64,000 bases of DNA from Mumia flava (lineage in GTDB: Bacteria; Actinomycetota; Actinomycetes; Propionibacteriales; Nocardioidaceae): contig NZ_PGEZ01000001.1 of the NCBI RefSeq assembly GCF_002797495.1, positions 1,922,001-1,986,000 of the forward strand, given 5' to 3'. The notes beneath the pieces are model-generated. The model did not search any database. It worked only from the letters and a program-made list of their open reading frames with translations, and was not told the origin of the DNA. The translations under genes were made by a program, and so were the position numbers. Each line of letters begins with the position of its first letter. The stretch's first letter is position 1. Shown here in pieces: positions 1 through 6,304 of the stretch.

Positions 1-1964
1 TTGCCGCGCATGCCCCAGACGATGTTGCTCTGGAGCTGGTTCACGAGGTCCGAGCTGGTCTCGAGGCTGCTGGTGAGGTCGCCGTCGGTGCCGACGACCA
101 CGCCGACGAGGTCGGAGGCGTCCGGGGCCTCGTCGACGCCGGAGACCTCGACGTAGCGGAACCCGTGGAAGGTGAACGACGGCTCGAACGTCTCGGGCTC
201 GTCGGTCGCGAAGGTGTAGTGGTCGGTCGCCTTCGCGGTGCGCAGGTTCGCGGTGTACAGCGTGCCGTCGGGGTTCAGGACCTCCCCGTGGCGGATCTGT
301 ACGGTCTGGCCCGGCTCGCCCAGCAGGGTCAGGCGGACGTGCCCGACCATGTTCTGGCCCAGGTCGTAGAGGTAGACGCCCTCGGTCGGCGAGTCGATCT
401 GCTCCGCCCCGTCGAGCTCCTCGGTGACGCGGACCGGCACGGTCGTCTCCGGCTCGAGCACGTCGGTCGGCTCGTCGCGCACGGTGACGCCGTCCCACCC
501 GTCGGCGTCGAAGCCGGGCTCGTCCCAGCCGTCGAGGGCGGCGGCGACGCGCGCGTCGTACGACTCGCCGTCGAGCAGGTCCGCCTCGCGGGTCGGCCCG
601 GCCGTCGTCTGCCAGGTGTCGTCGGTCCGGACGGTCTCGCGGGTGCCGTCGGCGTAGTCGACGACGAGCTCGGCGATCACGGAGTTGTCCGTGCCGTACA
701 CGTCGGTGCCGAACATCGCGACCTTGCCGGTGTACCAGCCGGGCGCGACCTCGGCGCCGAGCACGTTCGCACCCGTGCGGACCTGCTCGGTCACGTCGTA
801 GGTCTGGTAGTCGATCCTCTTGTCGTACGCGGTCCAGCCGGGTGCCAGCTCGTCGTCGCCGACCTTCTCCCCGTTGAGCCGCAGCTCGTAGACGCCGCGC
901 GCCGAGGCGTAGACGCGGGCCCGCCGGACCTCCTTGTCGCCGAGGTCGACCTCCGTGCGCAGCAGCGGGACGGCGTCGTCGCGACGCAGCCACGCCTCGG
1001 CGTTGCCGCTGACGTCGAGGCCGTCGTCGGTGACGGTGCCTGCGACGAACGTGCGGTCGCCGTCGTCGAAGTCGGACTCGACGAGGACCTCGCCGTCGGC
1101 AGCGGTCACGGTCAGGTCGTGCACGAGGCCGGCCTCGGCGCCGTTCGTGCGGAAGCCCATGACCCCGGGGCCGTCGAACGTCGTGTCGGTGCGCTCGTCG
1201 AGGACCTCGCCGTCGACGCTCGTGGTGATCGTGTCGCCGTCGACGGCGATCGTGTAGTCGTGCTCGGCGGCGAAGTCGAAGCCCGCCGGGAACGGCGTCG
1301 CGTCGAGGACCGCGTAGCCGCCGTTCTTCACGTGCGGGCGCAACGCGTCGTCGGCCTCGCTGAGCTGCCACATGTAGGCGTGCTCGGTGTCCTCACCGCG
1401 GAAGTAGACGCCGAGCGCTCCGCTGATCCGCGACGCGGTGAAGTCGATCGTGTAGTCGGTCCACTCGGCGCCGATCGCGTCGCTGTCCGCGCCGATCCAC
1501 TCGGCCTCCCACGGCTCGTCGCCGAGGCCGGTGCCGAACCGTGCGGGCTCGCTCCAGTCCGACGTCTCGCCCTGGTCGTCGGTCACGCGGACGGACCAGA
1601 CGTAGTCGGTGCGCGGCTCGAGCGCCGGGCCGTCGTAGCGGACGTCGACCGACGTCGGCGACGTGACCGTCCCGCTGTCCCAGACGTCGGGGTCGTCGAG
1701 CGCGTCGGCCGAGGTGGCGACGTGGACCTCGTAGGCCTGCTGGGTGACGCCGCGACGCTCGGACGTGAGCTTCCAGCTCAGCGCCGGGGCTGCGAGCCCG
1801 ATGCCGAGGGGGTCGTCGAGCGCGTTGACCGTCAGGTCGGTGACGGCGGGCGCGGGCGGGGATGCGGTACGGACGGTGGCGGGGCCGGCGGCGGAGGCCG
1901 CGGCCGCCGGTGCCACCGCGGCGACGAGCGATGCGGCGATCACGCCGGCGATCTGCTTGCGCAC
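1..1964 (-). CDS. Secreted alpha-L-rhamnosidase, GH78 (3' end beyond window)
   Basis: The GTG at 1964 is chosen because a GAGGAG-type ribosome site lies just upstream and the protein opens with a signal peptide (basic RKQ, then a long Ala-rich core). About 654 codons are visible. After the signal comes an Fn3-like segment of the kind that opens bacterial rhamnosidases (PLGIG...LSWKL). A concanavalin-like insert follows at roughly residues 130-300. Next is the rhamnosidase N-terminal beta domain (VRRARVYASARGVYELRLNG, APGWTAYDKRIDYQTYDVT). The conserved YLYDLGQNMVGHVRL strand and FHGFRYVEVSG come before the start of the helical barrel. The catalytic (alpha/alpha)6 domain lies past the left edge. 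GH78 enzymes release terminal L-rhamnose from plant or microbial glycans; the exact substrate cannot be told from this part. Confidence 0.88.
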   Translation of the reverse strand, partial: MRKQIAGVIAASLVAAVAPAAAASAAGPATVRTASPPAPAVTDLTVNALDDPLGIGLAAPALSWKLTSERRGVTQQAYEVHVATSADALDDPDVWDSGTVTSPTSVDVRYDGPALEPRTDYVWSVRVTDDQGETSDWSEPARFGTGLGDEPWEAEWIGADSDAIGAEWTDYTIDFTASRISGALGVYFRGEDTEHAYMWQLSEADDALRPHVKNGGYAVLDATPFPAGFDFAAEHDYTIAVDGDTITTSVDGEVLDERTDTTFDGPGVMGFRTNGAEAGLVHDLTVTAADGEVLVESDFDDGDRTFVAGTVTDDGLDVSGNAEAWLRRDDAVPLLRTEVDLGDKEVRRARVYASARGVYELRLNGEKVGDDELAPGWTAYDKRIDYQTYDVTEQVRTGANVLGAEVAPGWYTGKVAMFGTDVYGTDNSVIAELVVDYADGTRETVRTDDTWQTTAGPTREADLLDGESYDARVAAALDGWDEPGFDADGWDGVTVRDEPTDVLEPETTVPVRVTEELDGAEQIDSPTEGVYLYDLGQNMVGHVRLTLLGEPGQTVQIRHGEVLNPDGTLYTANLRTAKATDHYTFATDEPETFEPSFTFHGFRYVEVSGVDEAPDASDLVGVVVGTDGDLTSSLETSSDLVNQLQSNIVWGMRG

Positions 1965-2007
1965 GGGGACTCCTCACGGGGTCGGAGAGATCGGATCCAG
2001 GTGGTTG

Positions 2008-2030
2008 GAACGATTCATGAGAACGTTTCA
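2008..2030 (-). promoter_or_regulatory. Tandem LacI-like operator half-motifs upstream of rhamnosidase
   Basis: Read on the minus strand, TGAAACGTTC (2030-2021) and TGAATCGTTC (2017-2008) repeat with a 13-nt period, about 45-65 nt upstream of the GTG start. Operators of LacI-family regulators of glycoside-hydrolase genes in actinobacteria often contain a TGAAACGTTTCA-like core. The resemblance is visible, but the regulator is not in the window. Confidence 0.35.
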
Positions 2031-2194
2031 CGGACGTTACGCGCGTCGCCGTGTGAGCGCCACCACATGTCCGGATCCGGCCACGCCCCCGTGGGACCCG
2101 GCCGCGATCCGGGCGATCCGGGGCCGAAACCGAGCCCGCATTCCTGCCCGGATCGCCCGCACCGCGGTCGGGGCAGGGGTCTGACCTGCGGTTC

Positions 2195-2224
2195 TTTACC
2201 TCCTGGTGAAATCGCTGCTATACA
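2195..2224 (+). promoter_or_regulatory. Promoter of globin operon
   Basis: TTTACC (2195-2200) and TATACA (2219-2224) are separated by 18 nt, close to a housekeeping sigma-factor promoter. Transcription would begin around 2231, giving a leader of about 50 nt before the globin start. Confidence 0.5.
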
Positions 2225-2236
2225 GGGCGCGAACCG

Positions 2237-2255
2237 TGCGTCGCGACGCGACGCA
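2237..2255. promoter_or_regulatory. 19-bp inverted repeat overlapping the globin operon start region
   Basis: Two perfect 9-base arms, TGCGTCGCG and CGCGACGCA, flank a single A. The element begins 13 nt after the -10 box, where a repressor would block transcription. It resembles no operator I can name; a GC-rich leader hairpin is the alternative. Confidence 0.45.
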
Positions 2256-2280
2256 ACCTCACCCCCGGAGGGAACGCTTC

Positions 2281-2670
2281 ATGACCGAGGTCGAGACACG
2301 TCCGGACGAGCAGACGCCGTACGAGCGGATCGGTGGCGGCAGCGCGGTGAGCGCCGTGGTGGACGCCTTCTACCAGCGCGTCGTCGCCGACCCGCAGCTC
2401 GCGCCGTACTTCTCCGAGGTCGACATGGCGCAGCTCAAGCGGCACCAGGCCCAGCTGATCTCGCACCTGCTGGACGGACCGGTGAGCTACGAGGGCCGCG
2501 AGCTCGGCGAGGCCCACGCCGGTCTCGGCATCACCGACGCCGACTACGGCCGGGTCGTCGGCCACCTCGTGAGCGTGCTGGTCGAGGCCGGTGTGCCGGA
2601 GGACATCCTGGCGTCCCTCGGTGGGACGCTCGAGGCGGTCCAGCCCGACATCGTGAGCCGGACCTCCTAG
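2281..2670 (+). CDS. glbN: Truncated haemoglobin, group I type
   Basis: This 129-residue 2-on-2 globin probably binds O2 and NO and supports NO dioxygenation. The ATG at 2281 is preceded by GGAGGG; an upstream in-frame ATG at 2206 lies before the promoter and is rejected. Visible family features are YERIGGGSAV near the start, a B10-position Tyr31, glutamines at 56 and 58 in the distal E helix, and the proximal His79 in EAHAGLGI. The length matches group I proteins with a short N-terminal extension. The gene stops 3 bases before the flavohaemoglobin start, so the two globins are almost certainly co-transcribed. Which subgroup (N or O) it belongs to is less certain than its being a truncated globin. 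Confidence 0.9.
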   Translation: MTEVETRPDEQTPYERIGGGSAVSAVVDAFYQRVVADPQLAPYFSEVDMAQLKRHQAQLISHLLDGPVSYEGRELGEAHAGLGITDADYGRVVGHLVSVLVEAGVPEDILASLGGTLEAVQPDIVSRTS

Positions 2671-2673
2671 GTC

Positions 2674-3837
2674 GTGGACCCGGCCGCGCTCAAGGACAGC
2701 TGGGCCGTCGTCGCCAAGCACGGCGACGACGTGCCCCTGTTCTTCTACTCGCACCTGTTCCTGTCCCACCCCGACGTCCGGTCGATGTTCCCGGTCTCGA
2801 TGTCGGCGCAGCGCGACAAGCTCGTCACCGCCCTCGGCACGATCGTCAGCCACGTCGACCGCATCGACATGGTCGAGTCGTTCATCGCGCAGCTCGGCAG
2901 CGACCACCGCCGGTTCCGGGTCGAGCCCGACCAGTACAACGCCGTCGGAGCCTCGCTGCTCGCGACGCTGCGCCACTTCCTCGACGAGCAGTGGACCGAC
3001 GAGCTGGCCGCGGACTGGGCGGCTGCGTACGGCGTCATCGCCAAGGCCATGGTCACCGGTGCGGAGGAGGCCGCCAAGCAGGCGCCGTCGTGGTGGGACG
3101 CCGAGGTCGTCGAGATGGACCGCCGCACCCTCGACGTCGCCGTCATCCGCCTGCGCCCCGACCAGCCGTTCCCGTTCCAGCCCGGTCAGTCGTTCGCGCT
3201 CGAGGCGCCGCAGCGCCCCCGGCTCTGGCGCTACTTCAGCCCGGCCAACGCCCCGCGCGAGGACGGAACGATCGACCTGCACGTCCAGATCGTCGACGGC
3301 GGCCAGGTCAGCAGTGCGCTCGTGAAGGAGCTCCGGCCCGGCGACTCGGTCCGGCTCAGCGCCCCCATCGGCGAGGCGCTGACCGTGGACGACATGGACC
3401 GCGACCTCCTGCTGGTGGCCGGCGGGACCGGCCTCGCGCCCCTCAAGGCCGTCGTCGAGCAGATCGACCGGCACTGGCGCGCAACCGGCCGCGGGCCCAA
3501 GGTCCACCTGTTCCACGGGGCACGGATGCCGTGGAACCTCTACGACGACGCTGCGATGAAGGAGCTGGCGGATCGCCCCTGGCTGGACTACGAGACGGCC
3601 GTCTCCGACGACGCGACCTATCCCGGAGCGCGGGGCGAGGTCGGCCGGGTCGCCGCGAAGCGTCAACGCTGGTCCGGTCGGCGCGCGCTCGTGTGCGGTT
3701 CACCGGCGATGGTCGAGGCGACCGTCGCCCAGCTGGCAGCCGCCGGCATCGACAAGGACGACATTCGCTTCGAGGACTTCGGCGGGACCGGCTACCGGCC
3801 GGGAACCGACCTGGTGAGGACGGGTGATCCGGCATGA
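2674..3837 (+). CDS. hmp: Flavohaemoglobin (nitric oxide dioxygenase)
   Basis: The 387-residue protein has an N-terminal globin domain (about 1-135; distal-side Tyr25, proximal His78 in GSDHRRF). It continues into a ferredoxin-reductase-like FAD domain (RLWRYFSPAN) and an NAD(P) domain (VAGGTGLAPLKAVV, C-terminal FEDFGG). Such enzymes use NAD(P)H and O2 to convert NO to nitrate in the cytoplasm. The FAD motif reads RYFS where the usual form is RxYS. The start is GTG at 2674, three bases after the preceding stop, and the 3' end overlaps the DivIVA-domain gene by 4 bases. The annotation could also be given as globin-domain oxidoreductase. Confidence 0.9.
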   Translation: MDPAALKDSWAVVAKHGDDVPLFFYSHLFLSHPDVRSMFPVSMSAQRDKLVTALGTIVSHVDRIDMVESFIAQLGSDHRRFRVEPDQYNAVGASLLATLRHFLDEQWTDELAADWAAAYGVIAKAMVTGAEEAAKQAPSWWDAEVVEMDRRTLDVAVIRLRPDQPFPFQPGQSFALEAPQRPRLWRYFSPANAPREDGTIDLHVQIVDGGQVSSALVKELRPGDSVRLSAPIGEALTVDDMDRDLLLVAGGTGLAPLKAVVEQIDRHWRATGRGPKVHLFHGARMPWNLYDDAAMKELADRPWLDYETAVSDDATYPGARGEVGRVAAKRQRWSGRRALVCGSPAMVEATVAQLAAAGIDKDDIRFEDFGGTGYRPGTDLVRTGDPA

Positions 3838-4448
3838 CCTCCACTGACGTCAGCAAGATCGCGGCCGAGATCCGTCGCGCGACCTTCACCATCCGTCGGC
3901 GCGGGTTCGACGAGGACGAGGTGCTCGACTACCTTGCGCAGCTCGCCGAGTCCGTCCAGCACCTGGAGGACGACAACGCGTCCCTGCGACGCGAGCTCGA
4001 CGCGAAACGCGCCGAGCTCGAGGAGAAGGCCGAGGCCGGCACCGAGATCAGCGCCCAGGCCGTGATCATGTTCGCCGAGGCGCAGAAGGTCGCCGACAGC
4101 CTGATCGACGAGGCCGTCCAGCACGCCCGGGACCTGATGATGTCCGCACGGACCCAGCAGCGCGACATCGTGAAGGAGGCGCACGCCGCAGCCGAGGAGG
4201 CCGCGTCGAAGGCCGAGGCGGCCGCGACGCGACTGCCGGCCACGACCGACGGCGCCGCACCGGTCGAGCGCACCGAGGGCGGCGCGGTCTACGACCACCC
4301 GGTCCCCGAGATCGAGTACGTCCGGACGTTCGCGAAGGTCGCCCAGATCCAGCTGCGCTCGGTGCTCGAGGCGCTGACCGAGCAGGTCGACGCCCTCGGC
4401 GAGATGCCGGACCTGCGCCGCGACGACCGGCGCGGAGACGACCGCTGA
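3834..4448 (+). CDS. DivIVA-domain coiled-coil protein
   Basis: This 204-residue protein starts in an ATGA overlap with the flavohaemoglobin stop. Residues about 12-55 carry a DivIVA-type N-terminal segment (TFTIRRRGFDEDEVLDYLAQL), followed by a Glu/Ala/Lys-rich coiled coil to about residue 140. A linker and a helical C-terminus ending in Asp/Arg repeats follow. DivIVA/Wag31 homologues mark poles and curved membrane in actinobacteria, but this is not the canonical wag31, which lies in the division cluster. Its tight coupling to two globin genes is the odd feature. It may be a scaffold or simply a stress-linked DivIVA-like protein; its role is unknown. Confidence 0.82.
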   Translation: MTSTDVSKIAAEIRRATFTIRRRGFDEDEVLDYLAQLAESVQHLEDDNASLRRELDAKRAELEEKAEAGTEISAQAVIMFAEAQKVADSLIDEAVQHARDLMMSARTQQRDIVKEAHAAAEEAASKAEAAATRLPATTDGAAPVERTEGGAVYDHPVPEIEYVRTFAKVAQIQLRSVLEALTEQVDALGEMPDLRRDDRRGDDR

Positions 4449-4457
4449 GGCGAGCGG

Positions 4458-5156
4458 CTACATCGCTTCCTTGATGCCCCGCCCGATCAGGACGACGTTC
4501 GCCGGCCACGCGGTCGCGAAGCCCACCAGCATCGCGACCTGCATCATCAGCCAGTAGGTCACCTGGTCGGGCGCGAGGTGCGGGTCGGGGAAGAGCACGA
4601 ACACCACCACCGCCATCCAGCCGAACATCCCGACCTCCCACGCGGTCAGCGACCAGAAGTCCGCCTTCGCCGCCACCCGCAGGCCGTCGCGCACGCCGAG
4701 ACCGCGCATCGGCGCGATCGCGAAGTACTGGAACGCGATCCCCAGCGCCAGCGCGAACGCGTACGAGAAGGCCCACTCGTACGGGAGCGCGAGCCCGGCG
4801 ACGTTCAGGCCGAGCCAGAAGACGAGGAACGCGGCGAGGACGTCACCGAGCGTGCAGCCGGCACCGCAGTGCGTGACGCCGAGCCCGATCGAGGCCCAGC
4901 GCGGCTTGTCCGGCGGTCCGTCGCGGTCGTGCTCACGCAGCCACCGTGGGCTCGTGGTGCGACCGAGGCGCCAGTACGCCCAGACCGCGAACGGACCGGC
5001 GTACAGCGCCGTGATCGGCCAGACCGCCTCCATCACGCCCATCGGCAGGCGGTAGCCGCGCACGAAGACGTCCGCGGCGATCAGCAGCGCGCAGGCGAAT
5101 GCGACGGCGAGGCTCGCCCAGGCGACGGCGACCAACCAGTCCGGCGGGTGGCTCAC
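4458..5156 (-). CDS. DUF4396 family membrane protein
   Basis: The 232-residue integral membrane protein has about six hydrophobic segments. Its central signature THCGAGCTLGD (His96, Cys97, Cys101) marks the DUF4396 family. The Cys/His cluster at a membrane boundary suggests metal binding, and relatives are often found near copper or other metal-handling genes; that link is not visible here. It converges with the DivIVA-domain gene (9 bases apart) and has no obvious operon partner. Function unknown. Confidence 0.75.
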   Translation of the reverse strand: MSHPPDWLVAVAWASLAVAFACALLIAADVFVRGYRLPMGVMEAVWPITALYAGPFAVWAYWRLGRTTSPRWLREHDRDGPPDKPRWASIGLGVTHCGAGCTLGDVLAAFLVFWLGLNVAGLALPYEWAFSYAFALALGIAFQYFAIAPMRGLGVRDGLRVAAKADFWSLTAWEVGMFGWMAVVVFVLFPDPHLAPDQVTYWLMMQVAMLVGFATAWPANVVLIGRGIKEAM

Positions 5157-5236
5157 GGCTCCCCTTCCCCTCGGTCGTGTCGTCCGCCTCCCAGCCTGAC
5201 CGACCCCTCCGGGACTCGCAGGCGGACGCGACGAGA

Positions 5237-5256
5237 CCCCGGGACTGCCCCCGGGG
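5237..5256 (-). terminator. GC-rich hairpin after the 36-residue ORF
   Basis: CCCCGGG and CCCGGGG form a perfect 7-bp stem with a 6-nt loop, 31 bases downstream of the small ORF on the minus strand and before the DUF4396 gene. No T-run is present. It would separate the small ORF from the gene beyond it. Confidence 0.45.
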
Positions 5257-5287
5257 CCGTGGTCGAGCGCGCCGCACCGGTCGCGGG

Positions 5288-5398
5288 TCAGATCCTCCGC
5301 AGATCCTCGTACCCGCCGTCGGCCCCGCGGAGCCGCACCTTCCGCGGCCCCCGGGCCCGCACCTTCGTCGCCCCTGCTGCCTCGTGCGTGGTGACCAT
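5288..5398 (-). CDS. Small 36-residue basic protein, candidate Crp-regulon member
   Basis: No known family is recognised. The peptide is Arg/Lys/Gly-rich (MVTTHEAAGATKVRARGPRK at the start) and without a membrane segment. The ATG at 5398 is supported by a strong GGAGGA site 8 bases upstream. A perfect TGTCA-N6-TGACA palindrome lies 78 bases upstream, matching the one in front of the MFS gene, and a hairpin follows the stop codon. These three signals make it a better candidate than its length suggests. It could still be a spurious ORF in an intergenic region, or a leader for a regulatory RNA. Confidence 0.5.
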   Translation of the reverse strand: MVTTHEAAGATKVRARGPRKVRLRGADGGYEDLRRI

Positions 5399-5475
5399 CG
5401 TGATCGCTCCTCCGACCCGGCCGGCCCTGGTGACCGGCGACGACCCCAGACTGCGCCGACCGGTGCGGGCGGCGG

Positions 5476-5491
5476 TGTCAGCGTCCTGACA
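5476..5491. promoter_or_regulatory. Crp/Fnr-type operator upstream of the 36-residue ORF
   Basis: TGTCA and TGACA are separated by 6 bases, a perfect palindrome of the half-site spacing used by Crp-family dimers. It lies just beyond the 3' end of the Crp-like gene and upstream of the small ORF. On the minus strand a CAGTCT box starts 22 nt after it (5453-5448), the same geometry as at the MFS promoter. A weaker second site (half match plus TGACA at 5510-5514) lies alongside. Confidence 0.6.
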
Positions 5492-5536
5492 CATCCAGCG
5501 TCCGATCGCTGACACAGCACCTCGGGCGCCGGAGGG

Positions 5537-6241
5537 TCAGCGGTGCGCCAGCCGGCGCAGGGCCGCCGGGTCGGTCACGTCGATCGCGCCGCGCCGCAGG
5601 GCGACGACGCCGCGTTCCTCCAGTCGGCGCAGCACCTGGTTCACCGACGGACGCGCCCCGCCGACCAGCTGAGCGAGGTCGCTCTGGGTCAGCGGCACGG
5701 TCACCGGACCGGGTCCGGCCGCGTACAGGCGGCACAGCTCGTCCAGGCGACGGTGGACCCGCCGGTCGAGTCCTTCGTACATCGCCTCGACCAGCCGTAC
5801 GCTCAGCTCCTCGACCCGGCGGGCGAGCAGAACGGTGAGCAGCCGCTCGATCCCCGGGTGCCGCTGACGCAGACCTCCGAACGTCGACGCCGACAGGGCC
5901 AGCGTCTCCGCGGGCTCCAGCGCCAGCACCGTCGCCGTGCGCTCCTGTGCGGCCCCGGGCATGAGCGCGAGCTCGCCGAAGTAGCTGCCCGGGCCCAGCA
6001 CGTTGAGGATCGCCGAGTCGCCCTCGGAGTTCGACGCGCGGACAGCGAAACGGCCCCGCGCCACGAGGTGCAGGCTGTCCGCCCGGTCGCCCTCCCGGAC
6101 CACCGCCTCGCCGCGGGCGTAGCGGCGGTGGCGAGCGCTCGCGAGCACCCGCTGCCGCTCGTCGTCGGCCAGCGACGCCAGCACCGCCCAGTCCACGGCC
6201 GAAGTCAAGCACGGTCCTCGGCCGCGTGCGCCGTGTTCCAC
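5537..6241 (-). CDS. Crp/Fnr-family transcription regulator
   Basis: This 234-residue protein has an N-terminal cyclic-nucleotide-binding beta barrel and a C-terminal winged helix. The phosphate-binding cassette is preserved: GELALM, then ERTATV, which supply the Glu, Arg and Thr that contact cAMP in Crp. The DNA-binding end reads LTQSDLAQLVGGARPSVNQV. The GTG at 6241 gives the longest product; a TTG at 6208 with GAGGA 7 bases upstream would remove 11 residues and is a serious alternative. The gene is divergent from the MFS-cNMP gene, and a perfect palindrome lies between them, so autoregulation and control of the MFS gene are likely. Ligand identity is inferred. Confidence 0.88.
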   Translation of the reverse strand: MEHGARGRGPCLTSAVDWAVLASLADDERQRVLASARHRRYARGEAVVREGDRADSLHLVARGRFAVRASNSEGDSAILNVLGPGSYFGELALMPGAAQERTATVLALEPAETLALSASTFGGLRQRHPGIERLLTVLLARRVEELSVRLVEAMYEGLDRRVHRRLDELCRLYAAGPGPVTVPLTQSDLAQLVGGARPSVNQVLRRLEERGVVALRRGAIDVTDPAALRRLAHR

Positions 6242-6254
6242 CCTTCTGACCGAG

Positions 6255-6270
6255 TGTCACCACGCTGACA
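6255..6270. promoter_or_regulatory. Crp/Fnr-type operator in the divergent crp/MFS promoter
   Basis: TGTCA-CCACGC-TGACA is a perfect 5-6-5 palindrome. If the MFS mRNA is leaderless and begins at 6305, the operator centre lies at -42.5, next to the -41.5 position used by class II Crp activators. It also sits 14-29 bases upstream of the regulator's GTG. Confidence 0.65.
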
Positions 6271-6291
6271 GACCCGGCGTCGAACCCTCCC

Positions 6292-6297
6292 TAGCGT
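6292..6297 (+). promoter_or_regulatory. -10 box of the MFS-cNMP gene (leaderless start)
   Basis: TAGCGT fits the actinobacterial TANNNT -10 pattern and ends 7 bases before the ATG at 6305. No ribosome site is visible, so the transcript probably begins at the start codon. Confidence 0.5.
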
Positions 6298-6304
6298 CGG
6301 CCTC

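Larger units (their letters stand above)
1965..2280. other. Divergent intergenic region between rhamnosidase and globin operon
   Basis: No gene is seen here. The rhamnosidase side holds two tandem TGAAnCGTTC motifs. The globin side holds a promoter-like TTTACC/TATACA pair followed by a 19-bp inverted repeat. These are listed separately. The sequence between about 2040 and 2190 shows no recognisable signal. Confidence 0.6.

Noticed and set aside
2025-2034. Second parS site near 2025 (GTTTCACG)
   Set aside because: Only one half matches; the other half is GACG rather than TGAAAC.
2206-2280. N-terminal extension of the truncated globin from an ATG at 2206
   Set aside because: The region contains the promoter and an inverted repeat, has no family match, and the ATG at 2281 has its own strong ribosome site.
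165-3827. 1220-codon open frame on the plus strand across the rhamnosidase and globin genes
   Set aside because: It runs antisense to the rhamnosidase and out of frame with the globins. Its composition is Arg/Val/Asp-rich as expected of a shadow in GC-rich DNA, with no domain signature.
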